Shown one piece after another: positions 7,900-15,565 of a stretch of 62,720 nt of DNA. Every line of letters starts with the position of its first letter. The stretch's first letter is position 1. Origin of the DNA: a virus; the IMG/VR virus record IMGVR_UViG_3300037242_000251, positions 1 to 62,720 of that record; one strand, given 5' to 3'. The notes under the pieces were generated by a model that saw only the letters and a program-made list of their open reading frames with translations, was not told where the DNA came from and searched no databases. A program made the position numbers and the translations under genes.

Positions 7900-8153
7900 G
7901 CAGACCTCGTATCTACCGCTACGTCCGCGGCGGCGAGCCGCGCTTCGTCCCACTCCGGCCGGCGATCCGCATCAGCGACGACGATCTGACGGCGCTCAGG
8001 CTCGCGCACCCCGGCTCGACCGGCCACCCGCGCGGCCTGCCGAGACGCTGCGGCGTCAAGACCGGGCTGAGGGCGATCGCCGCGATCCTGGGATGCAGCG
8101 AGCACGTGGTGCGCTATCGGCTGCGAAAGATCGCCGAGCGGGAGGAATCATGA
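7896..8153 (+). CDS. Helix-turn-helix protein, 85 aa
   Basis: A C-terminal HTH is visible: GLRAIAAILGCSEHVVRYRLRKIAE. The first 50 residues are basic and Pro/Arg-rich. Overlaps the methylase by ATGA. Likely a DNA-binding regulator; target unknown. Confidence 0.75.
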   Translation: MSRPRIYRYVRGGEPRFVPLRPAIRISDDDLTALRLAHPGSTGHPRGLPRRCGVKTGLRAIAAILGCSEHVVRYRLRKIAEREES

Positions 8154-8629
8154 GCGAATGGGAGACAATCGGAAAATCCGACGACTGGCGCTCGCCGAAA
8201 TATATTTTTAACGCGATGAATGTCGTTTTCTGGCTCGACGTTGCCGGCATTCAAGGAACATTTGGTAACGTTCCGTGTCAGCACGCGCTGCTACAAGATA
8301 GTCTCGAAGCGGAATGGGGTGGCTTCGTCTGGATGAACCCACCGTTCGGCGGTCGCAACGCGATCCGGCCGTGGTTAGAGAAGTTCTTCGCTCACGGCAA
8401 CGGCGTGGCGCTCATGCCTGACCGCACGTCGGCGCCATGGTTCCAATGGGCGGCGCGACGCGCCGACGCGGTGCTGTTTCTGTCGCCGAAGGTGAAGTTT
8501 GAGCGACCCGACGGGACAATCGGTAAGTCGCCCGGCAGCGGCACGGCACTGATGGCGGCGGGATCGGAGGGTGTTCAAGCACTCGTCAACGCAAAGAAAC
8601 TCGGTTGGTTGGTGAAATCCTATGGCTGA
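8150..8629 (+). CDS. Phage Dam-like DNA N6-adenine methyltransferase, 159 aa
   Basis: Resembles the short phage Dam family: KSDDWRSPKYIFNAMN near the N-terminus (W-TP-like motif), catalytic WMNPPFGGRNAIRPWLEKF (NPPF) near residue 62, and FLSPKVKFERPDG after it. Length fits. Likely methylates phage DNA to block host restriction or to mark it. Overlaps the polymerase by eight bases. Confidence 0.88.
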   Translation: MSEWETIGKSDDWRSPKYIFNAMNVVFWLDVAGIQGTFGNVPCQHALLQDSLEAEWGGFVWMNPPFGGRNAIRPWLEKFFAHGNGVALMPDRTSAPWFQWAARRADAVLFLSPKVKFERPDGTIGKSPGSGTALMAAGSEGVQALVNAKKLGWLVKSYG

Positions 8630-10850
8630 ATGCCGCTGCGACTTCGAGACTAGATCCGATGTCGATCTGAAAACTCGCGGCGCCGGGCCGTACTTCGCCT
8701 CTCCACACTGGCGGGCGCTCATTCTGGTCTACAGCATCGACGATGCGCCGATCCAGACGTGGACCGGCGGACCGTGCCCCGACGATCTACGATCGCATAT
8801 CGAGGACGGCGGTTGGATCAGGGCTTTTAATTGTTCGTTCGAGCGCCATTGCTTCGACGAGATGGCCCGACGCTGCGGCTGGCCATTGCCCGCCTTCGAC
8901 CGCTATCGCTGCTCGATGGCGACGGCGTCGGCGCTCGGCCTGCCGCGCAGCCTCGACAAGCTGGGAGAAGCGCTGGGCCTGAAGGTCCGCAAAGACAAGC
9001 GCGGCGCGGCGTTGATCCGCTTCTTCTCGGTTCCGGCCAAGCATGAGCCACTCATCTTCCGGGAGCCGGCCGACCACCCGAAGGAATTCGCCGAGTTCAT
9101 TGCCTACTGCCGGCAGGACGTCGAGACCGAGGCGGAGGCCGACCGGCGCATGGTTCCGCTCAGCGACGACGAGCAGGCCGTCTACACGCTCTCCGAGACG
9201 ATCAACCAGCGCGGCATCCGCATCGATACAGCCTCGGCGCGCGCCGCGATCCGGCTGATCGAGAAAGAGAAGGCGCGGCTCGACGCCGCCATGACCGAAG
9301 CGACGGGCGGCGCGGTGACGGCCTGCACGCAGGCGGCGCGACTGACGGCTTGGCTCGCCCGAGAAGGCGTGACGATGGACGGCGTCGCCAAAGACGACGT
9401 CCTGGAGGCGTTCGAGCTCGACGATCTTCCCGAACAGGCGCGGCGCGCTCTTGAGCTTCGCCAGGAGGCGTCCAAACCGTCGACCACCAAACTGCTGGCG
9501 TTTCTGCGCTGTGCCGACAAAGACGAGAGAGTGCGCGGAACCTTTGGCTATCACGGGACCGGTCCGGGCCGGTGGACGTCGGCTGGTGGTGTGAATCTCT
9601 ATAATCTTCCGAGGCCACGCCCCGTCTTCGACAACGCAGACCTCGACCCGGCGACGTTATTCGCTGCCTTCCGCGGCGAGGAGCCAGCGCTGCTGCGCGA
9701 GATGTACGGCGACAACCTCGGCAAACCGACGCACCTCGTGTCGGACGCCATGCGCGGGTTCCTGATCTCAGCGCCCGGCAAGGACTTCATCGCGGTCGAC
9801 TACTCCGGCATTCAAGGCGCGCTCTGCGCCTGGTTCGCCGACGAGAAGTGGAAGATGCAGGCGATGCGCGAGATCATCGCCGACCCGGCACGCCCGGACC
9901 TCTATCGCCGCACTGCGGCGAGCATCCTCAACACAACGACGGATGTCGTCACCAAGAAGCATTGGGGCCGTCAAATCGGGAAAGTTGCCGAACTGGCGCT
10001 GGGCTTCCAAGGATCCGTAGCCGCGCTGGTGTCGATGGCGGCGAACTACAACATGCTGCGCCGCAATCTGCACGACCTTTACCCCGGCGTGTGGTCGGCG
10101 GCTGACGAAGCGGCGCGCGAGCGCGCAACCAAGCGGTATGAACAGCGGCTAAAGAGTCGCGATCGACAGAAGACCGATATTCTCACCCGAGAGGCGTGGC
10201 TCGCCTGTATGATCGTGGTTCACGCTTGGCGGCGCCAAAACGCCGATATCGAGGCAGCGTGGAGCGATCTAGAAAATGCGGCGCGCGCCGCGCTGCGCGA
10301 ACCCGGCGTCAAACAACGCGCACTAGGCCGCATCGACTATCTCTACAAGAATGGCTTTCTGTGGTGCCGGCTACCGAGCGGGCGTTGCATCGCCTACGCC
10401 AAACCGCAGCTACGCGACCAAGTCTGGGCCAAACTGCAACTGAATGACGGGACTTGGGGCGAAGCTGAAGTCGTCGACCGTGAAGAAGCTGAAAAGCTAT
10501 CACTCGTCGGGCGAGCGCAGATTCAAGGAGTGACATCTGCGAAGGTCACGGCGCTGGGCTTCGATTCCACGACCCAGAAGATGATCCGCTACGGCCTGTA
10601 TGGAGGACTTCTCATGGAGAACTGCGCGCTCGGAACAGAATCCGACATCCTGCGCATCGCGATGCGGAAGTGCGAAAGTGCAGGATACCCGATCGTGCTG
10701 CACGTCTACGACGAAGCCGTCGCCGAGGTCGAGCGAGGCTACGGCTCGATCGAGGAGATGGAGCGACTCATGCTCGACATGCCGGCGTGGGCTGAGGGTT
10801 TACCGCTCGACGCACATGGCTGGCGCGGCAAGCGATATGCTAAAAAATAA
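8622..10850 (+). CDS. Family A DNA polymerase with 3'-5' exonuclease, 742 aa
   Basis: Replicative polymerase. The exonuclease begins CDFETRSDVDLKTRG (D-x-E). The palm has motif A FIAVDYSGIQGALCAWFA (around residue 385), finger motif GRQIGKVAELALGFQGS and motif C HVYDEAVAEV (HxYDE instead of the plain HDE of Pol I). There is no separate exonuclease gene, so both activities sit in one chain as in other phage polymerases. The stop is followed at once by a promoter element. Confidence 0.93.
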   Translation: MAECRCDFETRSDVDLKTRGAGPYFASPHWRALILVYSIDDAPIQTWTGGPCPDDLRSHIEDGGWIRAFNCSFERHCFDEMARRCGWPLPAFDRYRCSMATASALGLPRSLDKLGEALGLKVRKDKRGAALIRFFSVPAKHEPLIFREPADHPKEFAEFIAYCRQDVETEAEADRRMVPLSDDEQAVYTLSETINQRGIRIDTASARAAIRLIEKEKARLDAAMTEATGGAVTACTQAARLTAWLAREGVTMDGVAKDDVLEAFELDDLPEQARRALELRQEASKPSTTKLLAFLRCADKDERVRGTFGYHGTGPGRWTSAGGVNLYNLPRPRPVFDNADLDPATLFAAFRGEEPALLREMYGDNLGKPTHLVSDAMRGFLISAPGKDFIAVDYSGIQGALCAWFADEKWKMQAMREIIADPARPDLYRRTAASILNTTTDVVTKKHWGRQIGKVAELALGFQGSVAALVSMAANYNMLRRNLHDLYPGVWSAADEAARERATKRYEQRLKSRDRQKTDILTREAWLACMIVVHAWRRQNADIEAAWSDLENAARAALREPGVKQRALGRIDYLYKNGFLWCRLPSGRCIAYAKPQLRDQVWAKLQLNDGTWGEAEVVDREEAEKLSLVGRAQIQGVTSAKVTALGFDSTTQKMIRYGLYGGLLMENCALGTESDILRIAMRKCESAGYPIVLHVYDEAVAEVERGYGSIEEMERLMLDMPAWAEGLPLDAHGWRGKRYAKK

Positions 10851-10885
10851 TTCGACAATCGCTTGACACACGCCATACAGACGTG
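10851..10885 (+). promoter_or_regulatory. Promoter element shared with the 20.3 kb operon
   Basis: Bases 10851-10872 match the reverse complement of 20318-20339 at 20 of 22 positions and include TTGACA (10863-10868). In both places the element points at the operon that follows. The -10 box is poor (AGACAG at 17 bp), suggesting an activator or a non-housekeeping sigma factor. Confidence 0.6.
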
Positions 10886-10927
10886 AGACAGTTCACGCAG
10901 AGAAAATTGACAAGTGAGGGCACGGCC

Positions 10928-11344
10928 GTGGAGAAACACTTCATCATCTTCGCATCGCCAGGAACATTTTTCCCGGAGACAACCGAACGGCCGATCGACA
11001 GTTGGGATGTGGCAAAGGCCATCAAGATGAGCCACACCGTCTTAGAGCGCTACAACGCGCGACCTTACGGGTTCTACTTCTCGACGAGATCGCGCAGGGC
11101 TGACGATCTTGACAGCCGAGAAACGGCCAAAAGCAACTTCTACTATCTCGGCGGGAAGATCGAGACGAAGGCCGAAGTGTTCGCTCGCAACGACCCGGAG
11201 GAAAATGTCCTGCGCGCCAATATGGAGTGCAACAGCATCGACCGGATCATCATCAACGATAATTCATGGCGCTTCACCGGACCGTTGCGAGACACAGATG
11301 TCGTGCTTGACTACGAGCCGGCGCAACGAGAGATCACGCCGTGA
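10928..11344 (+). CDS. Phage protein of unknown function, 138 aa
   Basis: I choose GTG 10928 (MEKHFIIFASPGTFFPETTE) because GAGGG lies upstream; the open frame extends to 10883, inside the promoter. Aromatic-rich, with SWDVAKAIKMSHTVLERYNARPYGFYF; the pattern resembles conserved phage hypotheticals without assigned activity. First gene of a short operon, overlapping the RHH gene by GTGA. Confidence 0.8.
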   Translation: MEKHFIIFASPGTFFPETTERPIDSWDVAKAIKMSHTVLERYNARPYGFYFSTRSRRADDLDSRETAKSNFYYLGGKIETKAEVFARNDPEENVLRANMECNSIDRIIINDNSWRFTGPLRDTDVVLDYEPAQREITP

Positions 11345-11529
11345 AACTCGCCGAGAACAAGAAGCGCCGCCGGGTCCAGCTGGGCGTCCGCCTGCCGGTC
11401 GATCTGGCCGAGACGATGGACAAGCTGTGCGAGAGCGGCGACATCACGCGCACCGATCTGGTCGTCGCGGCGCTGAGAAAGCACCTGGGCAAGCCGGCGC
11501 CGGCGGCGCTGGGGAGGAGCGAGACATGA
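11341..11529 (+). CDS. Ribbon-helix-helix DNA-binding protein, 62 aa
   Basis: Arc/CopG pattern: basic arm ENKKRRR, strand VQLGVRLPVDLAE, helices TMDKLCESGDITRTDLVVAALRKHL. Probably a dimeric transcription regulator. GTG start overlapping the previous stop. Confidence 0.8.
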   Translation: MKLAENKKRRRVQLGVRLPVDLAETMDKLCESGDITRTDLVVAALRKHLGKPAPAALGRSET

Positions 11530-11771
11530 CCGAAAAGCAGACGCATGGAATATGGGGTGTCAAGATGTCCGATTCACCTGCAAAGACGCAGAATATCGCC
11601 GTTTGCGACGGCGGCGACGGTCTCGTATGGCTGCACCGCACGTCTTACGAAGGCGCCGGGTTAACGCCTGACGAGGCCGAATGGTTTGCCGAGCAAATCG
11701 TCGCGTCGGCCAAGCGTGTTCGCATCAGAGCAAACAAGAACGGCGTCGGTCTCGCCGGGGCCTTGCCATGA
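11526..11771 (+). CDS. Phage protein, 81 aa, unknown function
   Basis: ATG 11526 overlaps the RHH stop by ATGA. Contains VWLHRTSYEGAGLTPDEAEWFAEQIVASAKRV, a pattern of small phage proteins. No activity assigned. Confidence 0.75.
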   Translation: MTEKQTHGIWGVKMSDSPAKTQNIAVCDGGDGLVWLHRTSYEGAGLTPDEAEWFAEQIVASAKRVRIRANKNGVGLAGALP

Positions 11772-11974
11772 TCGTCCTGTTGATCTGCATCCCGCTGGCG
11801 CTGATCGTCGGACTTCTGTGGGGCTACGCCGCCGGGCTGAACAGCCGGCGCGCGCCAACCGCCGACGACATCCGGCACGAACGCGAAGCGGAATGGGCGC
11901 GGCATCGGACGTGCGGCGATCTTCATACGCGCTGGCTGGCGGTTCTGCCGGACGATCCTGGCGTCGAGCGATGA
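11768..11974 (+). CDS. Small membrane-anchored protein, 68 aa
   Basis: Starts at ATG 11768 (ATGA overlap). Residues 1-22 form one hydrophobic segment (MIVLLICIPLALIVGLLWGY), followed by a charged cytoplasmic-type tail. It precedes the SPFH membrane protein and may work with it. Confidence 0.75.
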   Translation: MIVLLICIPLALIVGLLWGYAAGLNSRRAPTADDIRHEREAEWARHRTCGDLHTRWLAVLPDDPGVER

Positions 11975-12024
11975 TAGCTTTCGACTTCTGAGAGAAGACT
12001 ACCTGGGCAAATGAGGAGAGAAAA

Positions 12025-13266
12025 ATGTCAATCGTATTTCGCATCATCGTCAGTTTGATCTTGCTGACAATCTTCGGTGCGTTCGCCGCTCTCTACCAGA
12101 GCGGCGAGACGATCGCGCTCGGCGAAGTCGCCGGGCATCAATTCGACAACAGCGACGTCGCCGCGCTTGGCGTGCAGGGCGTCTTTTCGTTCTCGCGTTT
12201 CCTACGCGCGTGGGGTTTCTTCATTGTGGTCGGTGCGCTCGCGCTAATCTGGTGGCGACCCGTATGGAAGTGGGCGACGACGCTCGCCGCCATGACGCTG
12301 CTCGTCGGCTTCATGGCTCCGCACTCGGCGCACGCCTACTACGACAAGACGGACTACGCCGAGGTCTATCTGGTGTTGCCGAACGAGTCGGCATTCTGGA
12401 TCCCCGACACCGGCGCCAATGCGACGACGCAGACCAACATGGATTCGGAAGCCTACTTCCAAGCCAACAAGATCGCGACGAAACGGTTCCAGATTCCCCA
12501 CGCCGTGCTGCCTGGATCTGGCTGGTTCTCCGGCTACTACGTCCCGACCGGGCGCCTGATCGTCGTCGATCGCACGCCGTACAACCGCGAGTGGACGAGG
12601 GATTCCGGTCGCGGCACGTCGGCCAAAGACGAATCGTTCCCCTGCCAGACCTCAGAGGGAATCAACGTCACCGTCGAGATCGGCATCGCCTCGTCCGTGG
12701 TCGAGCAGAACGCCGCGAAATTCCTCTACTACTTCGGCGTTCGCGCGCCGCAGGGCGACCGCAAAGACCCGGTTGTCATCTTCAATTCGGTTTACCAGGG
12801 GCGGTCCTTGGCCGAAGTGATGGATGGCGTCGTGCGCGGTAAGGTCTCGGCGCTCGTCTGCGCGGAGATCGGCGCTCGCACACTCGACAAAGCGAACGGC
12901 GAGATCAACGCCATCATGGCGAAAGTGCAGGACAACGTCGCCGCGTTCCTCGACACGCGAGGAATCACACTCGACTACGTCGGCTGGGCTGGCACGTGGT
13001 CTTTCGACGCCCCCATCCAGGACGCGATCAACCGCCGTTACGTCTCGACGCAGGACAAGATCGTCGCCGAGACGCTGCAGCCCTACGCGCAGACCATCAT
13101 GACGCTGGCTGTTGCCGACGGTATTCGCACGTCGGTCGGCAAGTTCGACGGCAAGCTCCCGCAGACACTTTCTGGCCTGTGGCTATTTCCGTCAAACTGG
13201 ATCGAGAGCATCGCCGGGGTCGCAAAAGCCGTAACTACGCCAGCCGCCGCTCCAATCGCCAAATGA
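12025..13266 (+). CDS. SPFH/band-7 domain membrane protein, 413 aa
   Basis: Two N-terminal membrane segments (about residues 4-26 and 57-82) are followed by a prohibitin-like region: YVPTGRLIVVDRTPYNREW, FPCQTSEGINVTVEIGIASSV and a helical NGEINAIMAKVQDNVAAFLDTRGITLDYV. SPFH proteins form oligomeric membrane scaffolds; HflKC, a host member, controls FtsH and affects the lambda lysis-lysogeny choice. AGGAG precedes the ATG. The stop codon overlaps the left target duplication of the inserted element, which leaves the protein intact. Confidence 0.8.
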   Translation: MSIVFRIIVSLILLTIFGAFAALYQSGETIALGEVAGHQFDNSDVAALGVQGVFSFSRFLRAWGFFIVVGALALIWWRPVWKWATTLAAMTLLVGFMAPHSAHAYYDKTDYAEVYLVLPNESAFWIPDTGANATTQTNMDSEAYFQANKIATKRFQIPHAVLPGSGWFSGYYVPTGRLIVVDRTPYNREWTRDSGRGTSAKDESFPCQTSEGINVTVEIGIASSVVEQNAAKFLYYFGVRAPQGDRKDPVVIFNSVYQGRSLAEVMDGVVRGKVSALVCAEIGARTLDKANGEINAIMAKVQDNVAAFLDTRGITLDYVGWAGTWSFDAPIQDAINRRYVSTQDKIVAETLQPYAQTIMTLAVADGIRTSVGKFDGKLPQTLSGLWLFPSNWIESIAGVAKAVTTPAAAPIAK

Positions 13267-13272
13267 TCTTCT
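13265..13272. repeat. Target site duplication, left
   Basis: GATCTTCT, repeated at 14238-14245. It overlaps the TGA stop (13264-13266) of the SPFH gene. Confidence 0.93.
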
Positions 13273-13289
13273 GGTAGTGTCTCAGTTTG

Positions 13290-13620
13290 AAAATTGATGG
13301 GCTTGACGCCCGCTCGCACGGCCCCGACGATGATATGCGCCTGTTTCACGACCGCAGGATTGATAGGCTTACCATCAGCTTCGGCCGCGACGACCGCTCG
13401 GCAAACGTCGATCAGAATCGAAACGTCGTACCCATGCACCTTCGTCAAGGTAGTGGAATTTCCGCCCGCGGAACGCGATTGAAATATAACGGGATTTGCC
13501 AATTTTTCCCGCAAAGTTCGCCCGACATAAGGCGCCATTCTTTTGCTGTTCACGAACTCCGGGAGGCGACTTCCGCTGACACCAAGACCTAGCGCCGCAC
13601 CCATCTTCGTCATTGCGAAG
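13290..13620 (-). pseudogene. Truncated P63C-domain gene fragment inside the element
   Basis: The minus frame reads GAALGLGVSGSRLPEFVNSK, MAPYVGRTLREKLANPVIF and VHGYDVSILIDVCRAVVAAE, then VKQAHIIVGAVRAGVKP. This matches the P63C domain pattern (conserved YGYDA-I-VC-V and QAHIIV). It lacks a natural start and ends at the element's terminal repeat, where the frame runs on into phage sequence. Captured host DNA rather than a working gene. Confidence 0.65.
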
Positions 13621-13791
13621 AACGTTGGTGACCATGCACGGGCGAAGCCGGAGACCCCCCGGCTTCGGTTTGGTCTCCGGGTAATAGGCGGTGACGATGT
13701 CGTATGCGGCAGGCGGGCGGTCAACCCATTTTGCGCTTATCGGGGTCGCGGACGTAGCCATCGATAATTGTCCAATGCCCCTTAGACATCG
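13600..13791 (-). pseudogene. Gene fragment, possibly PemK/MazF-like N-terminus
   Basis: In a different frame from the P63C fragment, the minus strand reads AKWVDRPPAAYDIVTAYYP, ETKPKPGG and LRLRPCMVTNVLRNDE. The pattern of a lead-in followed by KPGPK-LRP-LV resembles small PemK-type proteins. Similarity stops near 13620, where the P63C fragment begins in another frame, so two fragments appear joined. The family assignment is a guess from a short stretch. Confidence 0.4.
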
Positions 13792-13942
13792 TCTCCGCAG
13801 CCGCAGCGCGGAGTTGAGCAATTCCTTCCGGCGTTACGTCATCGTCGTATTGGAAGGCCTCCGGCGGGCAGGGGGGAGAGCCCTCATAGCGATGGTCGCT
13901 CTTCTTCCCTGCGGGGGGGCGCCTACGAAGAAACGACAGCAT
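13721..13942 (-). CDS. Passenger gene of the mobile element, 73 aa
   Basis: ATG 13942 (MLSFLRRRPPAGKKSDH) has GGAGG five bases upstream, so it is a properly built gene. It contains FQYDDDVTPEGIAQLRAAAAETMSKGHWTIIDG and overlaps the next fragment. Function unknown; if the fragment after it is a toxin, this might be an antitoxin partner, but nothing in the sequence proves it. Confidence 0.6.
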   Translation of the reverse strand: MLSFLRRRPPAGKKSDHRYEGSPPCPPEAFQYDDDVTPEGIAQLRAAAAETMSKGHWTIIDGYVRDPDKRKMG

Positions 13943-14237
13943 CGATACCTCCAAAGAGAGTAGCGGACCGACAGGCGCGAGCGGATTCGCTGACTGTCGC
14001 TTGATTGGTATTTTTTGTGGCTACGGTGGCATGGACGCCTGAACAATGGCTGAACCGCGTCCGCTCGTCTTGATATTTAAGACCTCCCGAGAAATTTTTA
14101 AGTGGGGGTGCGGCTTTTGCGGCACACCCTTTTTCAGATTTGGTAGGCCACTTCCGTCAATCTGACAACTCGGGTCGCCCCCGCTTGTTCCCAGCCTCTA
14201 TGCATAAAAATTCAGTTCGGCAAACTGAGACACTACC

Positions 14238-14245
14238 GATCTTCT
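14238..14245. repeat. Target site duplication, right
   Basis: GATCTTCT, identical to 13265-13272, directly outside the right inverted repeat. Confidence 0.93.
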
Positions 14246-14285
14246 TAGGCGACTTGCACCGAACACGATTCTATCACAAAGTAAT

Positions 14286-14313
14286 GGCCCCGCCGGGGCA
14301 AACCGGCGGGGCC
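14286..14313 (+). other. Strong intergenic hairpin, no U-tract
   Basis: GGCCCCGCCGG / CCGGCGGGGCC, an 11-bp perfect stem with a GGCAAA loop, 51 bases before the leader peptide start. No T-run follows, so it is a pause, attenuator or stability element rather than a standard terminator. A similar hairpin precedes the second leader at 15509. Confidence 0.75.
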
Positions 14314-14363
14314 TGAAGGCTGCTGAGCGACCAGCGGCCGGGCGCCTGGGCGAGAGGCAATCC

Positions 14364-14417
14364 ATGTCTACCACTGCTCGTGCTAGGGGTCAACGACGCA
14401 CGCGAGCGGCGGTATGA
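14364..14417 (+). CDS. Leader peptide of the methyltransferase, 17 aa
   Basis: MSTTARARGQRRTRAAV, with GAGG seven bases before its ATG. Its TGA overlaps the ATG of the methyltransferase (ATGA), so translation is coupled. It is homologous to the leader at 15509-15565 (10 of 17 positions identical), and the two share upstream sequence (GCGCCTG...GAGAGGC) and a hairpin. Too short for routine gene callers. Confidence 0.7.
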   Translation: MSTTARARGQRRTRAAV

Positions 14418-15382
14418 ACGCCCTTCCCTCGACATTGGCGCCCATCGTCGAGATATGGCAGGGCGACGCACTGCGTTGCCTCGAGCTGCTGCCGAGCGAT
14501 ACGTTTGATTGTGTCGTGACGTCGCCGCCCTATTGGGGGCTGCGCGATTATGGCGTCGAGGGCCAGATAGGCCTTGAGCCAACGATGGCGGCCTATCTCG
14601 CAACGATGATCGGCGTCTGTCGCGAGCTACGGCGCGTGCTCAAACCGAGCGGCACATTCTGGCTCAACATCGGCGATAGCTATTCAGGATCATGGGGCGC
14701 ACAGGGGCGACGAATCACCGAAAGCGACGACCCGTCTTGGCACGGATCGCAAATCAAGAATCATCCACGATTCGCTAGTGGGACAGGATCATCAAAGCGG
14801 AGCGGTCTGAAGCAAAAAGACCTCTGCATGATCCCCAACCGGCTTGCCATCGCGCTTCAAGACGACGGCTGGTGGGTACGCAGCGAGATCATCTGGGCAA
14901 AACCGAACCCGATGCCCGAGAGCGTTACTGATCGGCCGACATCATCACACGAGAAGATATGGCTGCTGGCGAAGAGCGAGCGCTACTATTTCGATGCGGC
15001 GGCGATTGCCGAGCCGTCCGTCGCCGACCACGGATCGGGCAACGGCTTCAAACGCGACGCGAGATTGAGCTACGCCGACGCGAGCGGAGCACGCGGCAGC
15101 GAAGAACAATGGACGGGAGTCAGCGGAACGCGCAACGCCCGCAATGTCTGGACGATCAGCACCAAACCCTTCAAAGGCGCCCATTTCGCGACTTTCCCGC
15201 CCGATCTCGCCGAACGCTGCATCAAAGCCGGCTGCCCACCAAGCGGACGCGTTCTCGACCCGTTCGGCGGCGCCGGAACAACCGGTCTGGTGGCGCAGCG
15301 TCTGGGTCGCAGTGCGCTGCTGATCGAACTGAACGAGGGCTACTGCGAAATGGTGCGTCGGCGCATCGAGGCGGCGCGATGA
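14414..15382 (+). CDS. Site-specific DNA methyltransferase (N4-cytosine/N6-adenine), 322 aa
   Basis: Amino-methyltransferase of beta-type order: the catalytic motif comes first (CVVTSPPYWGLRDYG, about residues 34-48) and the AdoMet site last (VLDPFGGAGTTGLVAQRLGR near residue 283). SPPYW favours N4-cytosine or mixed specificity over the DPPY of CcrM. It carries a target-recognition insert between residues 100 and 230. Translation is coupled to the leader peptide. No partner restriction enzyme is nearby, so it is a solitary protective or regulatory methylase. Confidence 0.9.
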   Translation: MNALPSTLAPIVEIWQGDALRCLELLPSDTFDCVVTSPPYWGLRDYGVEGQIGLEPTMAAYLATMIGVCRELRRVLKPSGTFWLNIGDSYSGSWGAQGRRITESDDPSWHGSQIKNHPRFASGTGSSKRSGLKQKDLCMIPNRLAIALQDDGWWVRSEIIWAKPNPMPESVTDRPTSSHEKIWLLAKSERYYFDAAAIAEPSVADHGSGNGFKRDARLSYADASGARGSEEQWTGVSGTRNARNVWTISTKPFKGAHFATFPPDLAERCIKAGCPPSGRVLDPFGGAGTTGLVAQRLGRSALLIELNEGYCEMVRRRIEAAR

Positions 15383-15425
15383 CGAGGGACTTTACAAGCC
15401 ACAAAATTGAGATCAGAAATGGAAA

Positions 15426-15455
15426 CCCCCGATCCGCGGCGAGACGGACCGGGGG
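15426..15455 (+). other. Intergenic hairpin before the second leader
   Basis: CCCCCGATCCG / CGGACCGGGGG, an 11-bp stem with one mismatch and an 8-base loop. It lies 54 bases before the second leader peptide, close to the 51 bases seen for the first. No U-tract. Confidence 0.65.
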
Positions 15456-15508
15456 CTCGATTGCGGGCGCTGATAACGCCGGCGGAGCGCCTGTATGAGA
15501 GGCCCCTG

Positions 15509-15565
15509 ATGAGTACCATCGCTAGCGCCTGCGGTCAATCTGACCTGCGAGCGATTGTCTCGTGA
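15509..15565 (+). CDS. Leader peptide of the primase-helicase, 18 aa
   Basis: MSTIASACGQSDLRAIVS, with GAGG six bases before its ATG. Its TGA overlaps the GTG of the primase-helicase. Paralogue of the leader at 14364 (shared pattern MST-x-A-x-A-x-GQ then RA-x-V). Two adjacent genes with the same leader cassette suggest a duplicated regulatory unit. Confidence 0.7.
   Translation: MSTIASACGQSDLRAIVS

Larger units (their letters stand above)
13273..14237. mobile_element. Transposase-less mobile element (MITE/gene-capture type), 965 bp
   Basis: Perfect 17-bp terminal inverted repeats (13273-13289 GGTAGTGTCTCAGTTTG; 14221-14237 its complement) are bracketed by an 8-bp target duplication GATCTTCT (13265-13272 and 14238-14245). 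No frame inside encodes a transposase. The interior carries one short complete minus-strand gene and fragments of two others, cut or joined out of frame. It could be mobilised in trans by a related host insertion sequence. Eight-bp duplications occur in several IS families (such as IS1595, IS66, IS6), so the family is not assigned. Confidence 0.92.
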
